Made by a program: the position numbers and the translations under genes. Positions 1 to 7,733 of a stretch of 12,607 nt of DNA are shown piece by piece. The notes under the pieces are model-generated. The model was not told the origin of the DNA, did not search any database, and saw only the letters and a program-made list of their open reading frames with translations. Origin of the DNA: Cephalothrix spiralis (taxonomy: Eukaryota; Nemertea; Palaeonemertea; Archinemertea; Cephalotrichidae); the NCBI GenBank assembly GCA_032353305.1, contig JAUCNG010251076.1:1-12607 (forward strand). Direction: 5' to 3'. Each line of letters opens with the position of its first letter. Position 1 is the stretch's first letter.

Positions 1-67
1 ACTGGTGCCACGAATTTAATAGCATTGCGAAATCCCGAAGTTCATCAGCACTTAGCTTTGTATGTAA
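1..67 (-). CDS. CCM2: CCM2 (malcavernin) homologue, exon in the harmonin-homology domain, cut by window edge
   Basis: Read on the minus strand, a 3' splice site (TTTTTTCCAG) ends at 68 and the exon opens in phase 0, encoding LHTKLSADELRDFAMLLNSW followed by His-Gln before the window ends. This aligns with the vertebrate CCM2 stretch [20 protein letters not shown], the early helices of the C-terminal harmonin-homology domain, which in vertebrates binds the N-terminus of MEKK3. The phase matches exon 1371-1230, which ends on a codon boundary with DYMRR, just as DYM precedes this stretch in CCM2. The rest of the exon lies beyond base 1. The motif match and phase fit make the call strong. Whether this is CCM2 or a CCM2-like paralogue cannot be decided from the fragment. 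Confidence 0.87.
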
Positions 68-241
68 CTGGAAAAAATATGTAAAATGCCGTTACTGAAT
101 GAAATTTATTGATGTATGGCAACTCGCATCAAATACAATACATAATACAATACACATGTATTTCAGTATCAGAAATTTGTTTTTCAGGGTTTTTGGTCTA
201 AACCTGCAAAATATGCAAGGTTCCAATTATAAACTTTTTCA

Positions 242-535
242 CAGGGTGACCAGTTTTTTGGAATTTCAAAATTCCCTAACTTTTCCCTGAAATCCCTGAC
301 CATTTCAAAAAATTTCCTGACCAAGCGACAAATAATTATCCATGAAATTGTCTTTCGCAACATATTTTTTGCATGAAAATCTACTTCATGACATATAATT
401 TGTCGTAAACTAATTCTCAGGAATAAATTTCCCTGACTTTTCCCTGACTTTCATGAAAATTTGAAAATTCCCTGACTTTTTGAACCAAATTTTTTTTCCC
501 TGATTTCCCTGTTTTCCAGGTCACTGGTCACCCTG
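242..535. mobile_element. MITE-like element with 13-bp terminal inverted repeats
   Basis: The ends are perfect inverted repeats of 13 bp (CAGGGTGACCAGT at 242-254, its complement at 523-535). TTTCA directly flanks both ends (237-241 and 536-540), consistent with a target-site duplication. The interior carries many degenerate copies of TTCCCTGAC/TTTCCCTGA and has no coding capacity. CAGGG-type ends with CCCTGA-rich interiors are common in invertebrate hAT-type non-autonomous elements. Those normally make 8-bp duplications, so the superfamily is uncertain. It lies in a CCM2 intron. Confidence 0.7.
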
Positions 536-591
536 TTTCAGGTTTTTTTTACTGATTCCCTCGGAGTTTAAGGCCGGACACCTAAGAAGGG

Positions 592-899
592 CTGCAGGAA
601 ATTTCAGCCCCGGGCGTTTCTGCCCAAATACAGTTTCAGCCACCGCCAGTTTAGCCTCATTTCACTCCAGTCCCATATAAGTATGCTCAATGTGGAGATA
701 CCGTTTGACCTTTGAAGCCAATTTGATTGTTTATTTTTGACATGTAATGAGCTTTTTAAGACAATTTTAATTGTCGTATCAAATTGTCATAAGTAAAAAA
801 AACAAATGGAGCCGAAAATGTAATGGGACCGAAGTGATTTTGGCCGAAACTTCCGCGGCAGAAATGGTTGGGGCCGAAACTTCATACAGCCTGAAATCC
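592..899. repeat. Degenerate foldback repeat
   Basis: The segment around 592-685 resembles the reverse complement of 813-899. Shared blocks in order are TTTCTGCC, AGTTTCRGCC and CACTYCRGTCCCAT. The right arm also holds several spaced copies of GGCCGAAAC/GGACCGAAG. Arms are diverged and the ends are unclear, so it is best read as an old inverted-repeat element in the intron between the two downstream CCM2 exons. The rest of the 1162-nt intron (68-1229) shows no other gene. Confidence 0.45.
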
Positions 900-1229
900 A
901 TATTTCATAATAAGTAATACAGTTATACCGACTTTAAAAACTGTACATAGCATGCCGCGGATGCAGTTTTGTACTTTCCGTTGGCCGCGACCAGCAGTTT
1001 CGCGTTTACTGCATGACCAGTCGCTCCGTGACAATTGTCGTGACAGACTAATTGTGTAAATCGGCGAGAATGATAAAGAGGGGAAAAAACCGCGAAAAGA
1101 ATGCGGTTTGTTCATCATACTACGACAATGATGAAGGATGAAATATGTTTGTCGAAACAGATGCAATGAAAGATTTTTTTTAATCGGAGGCCTTATGGGA
1201 AAAAAATTTCAAATATTTATTGCACTTAC

Positions 1230-1371
1230 CCGCCTCATATAGTCATGAAGTTGATCCGCCGCAGATGTACTTAATTCACTATCACTTCTAGTGGAACTGT
1301 ATTTTCGATCATTTCTCCTATGGCGCCCGGAACCAGATTGTTGACTATCGTTAAACAACGATTCAGTTAAA
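1230..1371 (-). CDS. CCM2: CCM2 homologue exon: linker into the harmonin-homology domain
   Basis: On the minus strand a pyrimidine-rich acceptor (TTTTTTTCTTCCAG) precedes base 1371 and a GTAAGT donor follows base 1230. The 142-nt exon takes one base from the previous exon (phase 2) and ends on a codon boundary. Only this frame is open; it gives 47 residues beginning LTESLFNDSQQ, then a basic stretch SGRHRRNDRKY and SDSELSTSAADQLHDYMRR. The end matches the vertebrate CCM2 signature SESELSASATELLQDYM, which starts the harmonin-homology domain. Vertebrate CCM2 has, as I recall, an exon of similar length with the same phases. The Arg/Ser-rich first half is poorly conserved linker. Confidence 0.9.
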
Positions 1372-1466
1372 CTGGAAGAAAAAAATAATTTTTCCTTAGC
1401 TCGTTACCTACGATTTTCTGAAAATTTAAGCTGGTATAAAGAGAATGATTTTACTTGGTATCAAAT

Positions 1467-1498
1467 AAATAAAAAATATCATAAATAAAAAATATCAT
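1467..1498. repeat. Two perfect tandem copies of a 16-bp AT-rich unit
   Basis: AAATAAAAAATATCAT occurs twice head to tail. It is a small local duplication inside the long CCM2 intron with no evident function. Confidence 0.8.
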
Positions 1499-1663
1499 AG
1501 AATGTCGAAAGTTTAGATAAAGGTTACTTTCTGTTCAGTCGCAGATATTTTGCCAAATTTTCATGGTTTCTTTTCATTTTATCAAAATGAAAGTGAGATT
1601 GTTTGACAATATACCTAGGTATTGCTTTAATATTTAGGAACAGTGTTGATCACAATTGTCCCT

Positions 1664-1766
1664 ATATTGTAAGTTGCGGTGTAAGAACGAACCAAAATGC
1701 TATACGATAGGCCTACAGTCTATTTAAACGCTATTTTGTTTCGTTCTTATACTGCAACTTATAATA
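1664..1766. mobile_element. Short foldback (palindromic) MITE-like element
   Basis: The left arm (about 1664-1701, containing GTAAGTTGCGGTGTAAGAAC) pairs with the right arm (about 1730-1766, whose complement contains ATAAGTTGCAGTATAAGAAC). Identity is high over about 36 bp, with a spacer of about 28 bp. There is no coding capacity. The stem would form a strong hairpin in RNA or single-stranded DNA. Few mismatches suggest fairly recent origin or recent copying. Confidence 0.7.
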
Positions 1767-1889
1767 GATGAATTTGATTTGTCAATTTGTAGAATTTTCA
1801 TATAGCATAGGGAATTCGTCTATAAATAATCTTATATCTTATATTCAAATAGACACAGACGGTCCGTTTGATAAGCATGTAGACCTATC

Positions 1890-2102
1890 CCGCACTCTTA
1901 CCGATTAGCAGTCGGGTTTATCCCAAAGGAAGAGACAGCGTTCCAATCCACATATTTAACATGACCGAGCCACCAATGATACAGTGTAAGCTGAAGAACT
2001 TGCCAAAGGTTCCCCACGATGGAAAGTAGCGACGAGCCCGGGTGGGCTCGACCCGGTACCTCATGATCCAAGGATTACAGCTCTATCACTTCGCAATCGA
2101 GT
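1890..2102 (-). mobile_element. tRNA-derived SINE (minus orientation)
   Basis: Read on the minus strand, the head (about 2102-2027) has an A-box-like TGCGAAGTGATAGAGC (2095-2080) and a B-box-like GGGTCGAGCCC (2054-2044). They are spaced about as in a tRNA gene, and the acceptor-like flanks do not form a proper tRNA cloverleaf. A non-tRNA body follows toward 1890. These are the marks of a Pol III SINE rather than a functional tRNA. The exact 5' and 3' ends are approximate, and I do not recognise the family. Confidence 0.6.
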
Positions 2103-2389
2103 AGTAAACTAAATGTCCTTTCGTGTTATGATTAAAATTTGAATTTGATTGGATTGATTATTTTACCTCAATAATACTCGAAACTATCAATAGTGTATCC
2201 ATAATATCCCACAAAACCAGACGATTTTTACAAAAAGTAAATCTCATAAGCAAATAAGAGTTTTTCAAAAATTCCCAGCTTCAGATGTTAGTACAGTGGT
2301 GGGGATAGAAAGACACCATTTTGCAAATCATGGACATTCTGCGCGAGAAATTACTTTTTCGAAATAGAACAGGCAAAAACCCGTACTAA

Positions 2390-2677
2390 CTATATATATA
2401 AGGTACACCCACAGCGAGGTTTTCACTAACAACGAGTTAAAACCAGCAGGAACCAACTGAAATACCAACCTTGCCCTCCCCATGATCCAGAATGACCGCT
2501 CAAAAATATATTCAGCATGGGTATATTTGTGGTGGTTGGTAGGGGGTCATTCCGGACTACGGGGAGGGCAAGGTTTTATGATGGTTTTGAGTAGTTTTCA
2601 GCTGGTTTTAACTGCCGGTGGTTGTACCTTATCAAAAGCCTATGACTTAGTCATGCGCTTTTGACCTTATATATAGT
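2390..2677. mobile_element. Long-armed foldback element, about 290 bp
   Basis: Outer inverted repeats read ACTATATATA..AAGGT on the left (from about 2390) and ACCTTATATATAGT on the right (to about 2677). Inside, the left arm (about 2399-2497) and right arm (about 2545-2630) share the complementary blocks AGTTAAAACCAGC, AACCTTGCCCTCCCC and GGAATGACC. A 14-bp hairpin (AAAAGCCTATGACT and AGTCATGCGCTTTT, 2634-2662) is nested near the right end. The 60-aa frame across it is a by-product of the stem. Typical of non-autonomous DNA transposons. Confidence 0.7.
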
Positions 2678-2679
2678 AT

Positions 2680-3248
2680 AAGCTAAAAAAATGTATTCAA
2701 ATTTACAACCTATTTTTTATAATATAAATATTATTGGTTTTAACATGATTATAAAGGTATTACATGTACATGAATATTTACAAATAGAGAGAGAAGAAGA
2801 AGAAAAATGAACAGAAATAATATTGAAGTTAGAGACGCTGCATGTGGATGAGGGGAGATGGATAGAAATGTATATTGAAATGATAAAAATTTTGTTTTTG
2901 AATATGAATCGAAAAATTAAGAGAAATTCAGGAAAATATCAGTAGTCCATAAAACAGGATATATATACAAAAATAAACTTAAATAGAAAGTTACACCACT
3001 ATCAAACATATCAGTTAATATTTAACGTTCAGTTTTGTGGCACAAAACCTAATAATTTCTTATTCAATAATCATGATGTTCTAAACCCGATACACTGTAA
3101 AAATGTTAAATAATCCTTAGTGCAGTCCCTTTGTTTCAATAAATTATTCATTACTTCCCAGGTCGAAAATTCATGGGATAATGATAGGAATTCCTATCAT
3201 TACAACCCTATCGAATTCATTGTACTAGTTCGGCTTGTGGTGCCACAT
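2680..3248. other. Gene-free stretch 3' of the ankyrin-kinase gene
   Basis: AT-rich intron sequence lying downstream of the stop codon of the nested gene. I see no exon with compatible splice sites, no long frame and no repeat arms apart from a short perfect palindrome at 3179-3202. I did not find a clear AATAAA signal on the minus strand close to the stop, so the 3' end of the nested transcript cannot be placed. Confidence 0.5.
3179..3202. repeat. Perfect 24-bp palindrome just 3' of the ankyrin-kinase stop codon
   Basis: All 12 positions of each half pair exactly around a central GGAATTCC. It begins 47 bases past the stop codon of the nested minus-strand gene, so it would fall in its 3' UTR and could fold as a hairpin. 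It could equally be a protein-binding site or chance. Confidence 0.75.
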
Positions 3249-6200
3249 TTAAAAAGAGTACTCTGGTTGAACATAGTAACTTGAAGATTGAGTTTTGCTA
3301 AATAAATCCAAGATAGTGTCACTTAAATCTGGTATTTCGTAATCGTTTTCATTCGTAATCAAAAGTTTAAGGTCAGGGTTTTCGGAATGAAGTTCTTTAA
3401 GTACATCTTCAAACCTCTTTTTAGCATTCTCAGCTGATAAGCGTTTGTCATAGTCATACTCTAAGCATCCATTCACGATCGATGCAACCTCCTTTTCAAT
3501 TTCCCGTGTTGGATGACCTATCCCAGGTACTATACCACGTTTTAGTAATGTGCTAACTTCAGATCCTGTATATTTATTAAATGGGTACAGTTTGTAGTAC
3601 GACTGGCCGACGTACATCTCTATCAAAATAACACCCACAGAGAATTGATCAGAGGCCGATGAATATCTACATGGTACCTCTAAGACCTCAGGTGCAGAGT
3701 ACAATTTAGTACCTTTAAATTGGTACGTTTCCTCAACTCCACTTTTCAATATGTCAGCAACACCAAAGTCACAAATCTTTGCTTTGTTGTCAAAACTGAG
3801 AAGAATGTTTTGCAGTTTAATGTCCTTATGGACATAGGACTTGCCATGAATATATTCCATTCCACTGAGAATTTGAATAGCATGATTGACATACTGCTGA
3901 AATGTTGTTGCAAAGTCAGTAGCATGTCTTGGATTCCTTCTATTTGCGGAGCCATCCTTAATATAAAAGTCATAAAGATCCTCGCGACATAGTTCAGTTA
4001 CTATGTCTATCATTGTTTTTTCGAGCTCAATATCATATCTCATTTTATGTCCAAAGAAACTTACTAGAAATTCATGACGTAGATTTATGAGACAATCGGT
4101 TTCTTGCTCAAGAAGAGTAATAATGTGTTTATTTTTCTGAAAGTCAATGGATTTAACCGCAACTTGTTTATGAATTTCATCATTTGTTATGCCCAACAAC
4201 ACTATCCCAAAAGATCCTTTACCCAAAATGCGATCTTGAATTTTAAGTGTTGCCATGATTACTTTATCTTCTTGAGATATGACGATGCCATTAACCGTGT
4301 TGCGTAGGTCGTCCGCAGTGAGATTTACGTTTTTAAAATGTTTTGACAGTTCGTTCTTTTGTTCTTTTAAACGGTCAAGATCAGTAATTCGCCTTTCAAT
4401 TAGGTTTATTCCATCGATATCTTTGAGGTCTTTAATTATTTTACAACATTTCTTAACGTTTTTAATGTGAATCAGAAGACGATTACAAAAGTTATTGTCA
4501 ATGGAGTCACAAACCTTCTCTTCTTCGAGGTTTGTTTTGTACCTAGCTTTTATGATAGTTATTAATACATTGACATGACCATTTATTGTAGCAGCCACTA
4601 AAGCACGGCGACAATGTGAAGATACGGAAAATTCATTTTGCTTCAAAATAAATTCGACGCATTCCAAATGACCGTTTTGTGCTGAATAAAGTAAAATTGA
4701 ATTCCTTTTAATATCACTAATATTTACATTTGCATTATTTTGAATAAGGTATTTTAAACAGTCTAAATGGCCATTTGAAGCCGCAGAGAACAATGCTGTA
4801 CAACAATCATTGTCAGCATGATTAATACCTGCATTGTTTTCAATAAGGTTTTTTAAACAGTCTAAACGGCCATTTTGAGCCGCAAAGAACAGTGCTGTCC
4901 GATTTTCATTTTTGGCATGATTTACATCGGCATTATTTAGAATGAGGTATATTAAACAGTCTAAATAGCCACTTGAAGCCGCAAAGAACAGTGCTGTGGA
5001 ACCATTATTTTTAGCATGATTAACATCTGCATTGTTTTGAATAAGGTATTTTAAACAGTCTAAATGGCCATTTTGAGTTGCAAGAAACAGTGCAGTCACA
5101 CCGTCATTGTCAGCATGATTTACACATGCATTGTTTTGAATAAGGTAGTTCAAACAGTCTAAATGGCAAAATTGAGTCGCGAAGAATAGTGCTGTCCAAC
5201 CACCATTGTCCGCATGATTTACATCTGCATTATTCAGAATAAGGTATTTCAAACAGTCTAAATGGCCATTTTGAGTCGCAGGAAACAGTGCAGTCATACC
5301 GTCATTGTCAGCCTGATTTACACATGCATTGTTTTCAATGAGGTATTTCAAACAGTCTAAATGGCCACTGTGAGTCGCTAGGTATAGTGCTGTCCAACCA
5401 TCATTGCTAGGTTGGATCACATCTGCATTGTTTTGAATAAGGTATTCTAAACAGTCTAAATGACCATTTTGAGCCGCGAAGATAAGTGCTGTCCGTCCAT
5501 CATTTTTAGCATGATTTACATCTGCATTGTTTTGAATAAGGTATTTCAAACAGTCTAAACGGCCATTTTGAGTCGAATGAAACAGTGCAGTCACACCGTC
5601 ATTGTCAGCATGATTTACACATGCATTGTTTTCAAGAAGGTATTTCAAGCAGTCTAAATGGCCATTTTGAGTCGCAAGGGATAGTGCTGTCCAACCATCA
5701 TTGCTAGGTCGGATCACATCTGCATTGTTTTGAATAAGGAATTCCAAACAGTCTAAATGACCATTTTGAGCCGCTATGATAAGTGCCGTCCAACCATTAT
5801 TTTCAGCATGATTTACACTTGCATTGTTTTCAATAAGGCAGTTCAAACAGTCTAAATGGCCATTTTGAGCCGCAAAGAACAGTGCTATCCAACCATTTTT
5901 GCCAGCATGATTTACACCTGCATTGTTTTCAATAAGGTGTTTCAAACAGTCCAAATGGTCATTTCGAGCCGCAAAGAACAGTGCCGTCCAACCATCATTG
6001 TCAGCATGATTTACACCTTCATTGTTTTCAATAAGGTATTTCAAACAGTCTAAATGACCATTTTGAGTCGCTAGAAACAGAGCTGTCCAACCATTATTGT
6101 CAGCATGATTTACACTTGCATTGTTTTGAATAAGGTATTTCAAGCATTCTAAATGACCATTTTGAGCCGCGAAGATAAGTGCTGTCCAACCATTATTTTT

Positions 6201-7277
6201 AGCATGATTTACATCTGCATTGTTTTCAATAAGGGACTTCAAACAGTCTAAATAGCCATCTTGAGCCGCTAAGAACAGTGCCGTCCAATCGTCATTACTG
6301 GCATGATTTACAACCGCATTGTTTTTAATAAGGTATTTCAAACAGCCTAAATTTCCATTTTGAGTCGCGAGGAGTAGTGCTGTCTCACCCTTATTGCCCG
6401 CATGATTTACGCGTGCACTGTTTTGAATAAGGTAGTTCAAACAATCTAAGTAGCCACTTTGGGCCCCAAAAAACAGTGCTATATTACCATCATTGTCAGC
6501 ATGGTTCACATCTGCATTGTTTTGAATAAGGTATTTCAAACAATCTAAATAGCCATTTTGAGCCACAAGGAACAGGGCTGTCCTACCATAATTATTGGCA
6601 TGATTTACATCTGCATCGTTTTGAATAAGGTGTTTCAAACAGTCTAAATGGCCCTGTGAAGCAGCAAGGAACAATGCTGTCCGACCATCATTGCCAGCAA
6701 GATTTACACTAGCATTGTTTTGAATAAGGTATTTCAAACAGTCTAAATGACCATTTTGATTTGCAAGAAACAGTGCAGTCACACCGTCATTGTCAGCATG
6801 ATTTACACGTGCATTGTTTTGAATAAGGTATTTCAAACAGTCTAAATGACCATTTTGAGCCGCAACAAACAGTGCTATCACACCATCATTGTCAGTATGA
6901 TTTATACTTGCATTGTTTTGAATAAGGTAGTTCAAGCAGTCTAAATGACCGATTTCAGCCGCAATAAACAGTGCTGTCTGATTTTTAAATGTGGCATGAT
7001 TTACATTTGCATTCTTTTTAATTAATAACTGAACCATCTCTAAATTACCACGATGTGTAGCAAATATCAATGGCGTATATTCATTTTCATCAGTGATATT
7101 CACATCTTGATCTGATTCAATGAGATATTTAGTTATATCACAATATCCATTTTCAACAGTCCACAAAAATTCTCTTTTGTTGTTTTTCATCATTTTTAGC
7201 ATAGCTAAAGCACCTGACAAAGCAAGACGGATGTCAAGTTCACCTGAAGAATATCCTTGAGTATATCCTGTATCCAT
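3249..7277 (-). CDS. Ankyrin-repeat Ser/Thr protein kinase, single exon, nested in a CCM2 intron
   Basis: 1342 residues from an ATG in strong context (A at -3, G at +4) to TAA at 3251-3249. Residues 1-67 form an N-cap and a partial ankyrin repeat. Residues 68-892 are 25 uninterrupted 33-residue ankyrin repeats of the form TALFLAAQNGHLDCLKYLI, then a capping repeat (about 893-925). A charged helical linker follows (about 930-1005). The kinase domain (about 1011-1290) has the glycine loop GKGSFG (1019-1024), lysine K1042 in VAVK, helix-C E1059, a catalytic loop HKDIKLQN (D1152, K1154, N1157), DFG (1170-1172), APE (1195-1197), D1210 and R1279. GTKLYSAPE marks it as Ser/Thr type and probably active. 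HRD is HKD. No signal peptide or membrane segment is seen, so it is likely cytosolic. Ankyrin arrays normally bind protein partners; the partner here is unknown. TNNI3K-like proteins share the order but have far fewer repeats. I do not assign a family name. Confidence 0.93.
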   Translation of the reverse strand: MDTGYTQGYSSGELDIRLALSGALAMLKMMKNNKREFLWTVENGYCDITKYLIESDQDVNITDENEYTPLIFATHRGNLEMVQLLIKKNANVNHATFKNQTALFIAAEIGHLDCLNYLIQNNASINHTDNDGVIALFVAAQNGHLDCLKYLIQNNARVNHADNDGVTALFLANQNGHLDCLKYLIQNNASVNLAGNDGRTALFLAASQGHLDCLKHLIQNDADVNHANNYGRTALFLVAQNGYLDCLKYLIQNNADVNHADNDGNIALFFGAQSGYLDCLNYLIQNSARVNHAGNKGETALLLATQNGNLGCLKYLIKNNAVVNHASNDDWTALFLAAQDGYLDCLKSLIENNADVNHAKNNGWTALIFAAQNGHLECLKYLIQNNASVNHADNNGWTALFLATQNGHLDCLKYLIENNEGVNHADNDGWTALFFAARNDHLDCLKHLIENNAGVNHAGKNGWIALFFAAQNGHLDCLNCLIENNASVNHAENNGWTALIIAAQNGHLDCLEFLIQNNADVIRPSNDGWTALSLATQNGHLDCLKYLLENNACVNHADNDGVTALFHSTQNGRLDCLKYLIQNNADVNHAKNDGRTALIFAAQNGHLDCLEYLIQNNADVIQPSNDGWTALYLATHSGHLDCLKYLIENNACVNQADNDGMTALFPATQNGHLDCLKYLILNNADVNHADNGGWTALFFATQFCHLDCLNYLIQNNACVNHADNDGVTALFLATQNGHLDCLKYLIQNNADVNHAKNNGSTALFFAASSGYLDCLIYLILNNADVNHAKNENRTALFFAAQNGRLDCLKNLIENNAGINHADNDCCTALFSAASNGHLDCLKYLIQNNANVNISDIKRNSILLYSAQNGHLECVEFILKQNEFSVSSHCRRALVAATINGHVNVLITIIKARYKTNLEEEKVCDSIDNNFCNRLLIHIKNVKKCCKIIKDLKDIDGINLIERRITDLDRLKEQKNELSKHFKNVNLTADDLRNTVNGIVISQEDKVIMATLKIQDRILGKGSFGIVLLGITNDEIHKQVAVKSIDFQKNKHIITLLEQETDCLINLRHEFLVSFFGHKMRYDIELEKTMIDIVTELCREDLYDFYIKDGSANRRNPRHATDFATTFQQYVNHAIQILSGMEYIHGKSYVHKDIKLQNILLSFDNKAKICDFGVADILKSGVEETYQFKGTKLYSAPEVLEVPCRYSSASDQFSVGVILIEMYVGQSYYKLYPFNKYTGSEVSTLLKRGIVPGIGHPTREIEKEVASIVNGCLEYDYDKRLSAENAKKRFEDVLKELHSENPDLKLLITNENDYEIPDLSDTILDLFSKTQSSSYYVQPEYSF
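4602..7076 (-). repeat. Tandem array of 25 coding repeats of 99 bp (ankyrin repeats)
   Basis: The DNA encoding residues 68-892 is a head-to-tail array of 25 units of exactly 99 bp, with no indels. Most units carry the same words (on the plus strand TTTCAAACAGTCTAAATGGCC and near variants). The central units are most alike, while the first and last (residues 68-100 and 860-892) are diverged. A larger 297-bp unit is duplicated at 5493-5789 and 5196-5492: repeats 14-16 and 17-19 share the rare ADVI-x-PSNDGW ending and the ENNACVN that follows. This points to growth by unequal exchange, and assemblies may miscount units here. Confidence 0.92.
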
Positions 7278-7362
7278 ATTGATCTGAATTAATCCGAGAA
7301 GCTAATAAATGAATATATCAATTTTTAGGCGATGTGTTAATCCCTCTGTTTAGGTTTATACT
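7278..7362 (-). promoter_or_regulatory. 5' flank of the ankyrin-kinase gene: splice-acceptor-like site and TATA-like word
   Basis: On the minus strand, GGATTAATTCAG ends seven bases before the ATG and resembles a 3' splice site, so the start codon could sit at the beginning of a coding exon with a non-coding leader exon upstream. TATAAAC lies about 80 bases upstream of the ATG and could alternatively be a TATA box. Neither can be proved from sequence. Splicing the CCM2 exon 8733-8667 to this acceptor would put the ATG frame out of register. Confidence 0.3.
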
Positions 7363-7733
7363 TCTTTTTACTTGTCACGTTGACACAGTTACTTGGTGTA
7401 TATCGTTGCTTTAAAAGACCTATGATCATTATGTTTTCAATGAAAATGTTTTTTGAAGCAAATCGTGTTTATAAAAAGACATTAAGACATCGATCATGAT
7501 CACAATACACTGTGGAGGGGAACTGAACCGTCAAATATATGTTAGGGTAGATCGAAGATATACTTTAGTATAGTTGTACTCGGTGAACTCAATAAACCTG
7601 GACACAGAGGCGGAAATGGGGAGGGGGGGGGGGTCACCACTTGAGTTGTTGAGTCAGACCGTTTCGACCGCTAATGAAACGGCCCGACCACATAATTTGG
7701 CAACATACTCAAAACCTAAAATTGTGCGTACTA
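7278..7733. other. Intron stretch between the ankyrin-kinase gene and the 7734-8217 repeat
   Basis: No exon with compatible splice sites is seen. A run of G at about 7623-7632 and a short unsupported plus-strand frame (7574-7858) that runs into the neighbouring repeat are the only marks. Any promoter of the nested gene should lie here. Confidence 0.4.

Noticed and set aside
882-1166. 94-codon minus frame as a gene or CCM2 exon
   Set aside because: No family motif and no matching splice phases. It lies between two CCM2 exons that already join in phase.
1409-1418. 10-nt microexon (AAAATCGTAG followed by GTAACG) as the bridge between CCM2 exons
   Set aside because: The phase would fit, but the following intron would be only about 37 nt. 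The 67-nt exon at 8667-8733 has far better signals and length.
2027-2102. Functional tRNA gene
   Set aside because: A- and B-box words are present, but acceptor and anticodon stems do not pair properly; better read as a SINE head.
3720-6053. Other-frame ORFs across the ankyrin-kinase gene
   Set aside because: Shadows of the long coding frame; the repeat array generates parallel open frames on the opposite strand.
4602-7076. CRISPR-like or satellite array
   Set aside because: The 99-bp period is coding and translates to regular 33-residue ankyrin repeats.
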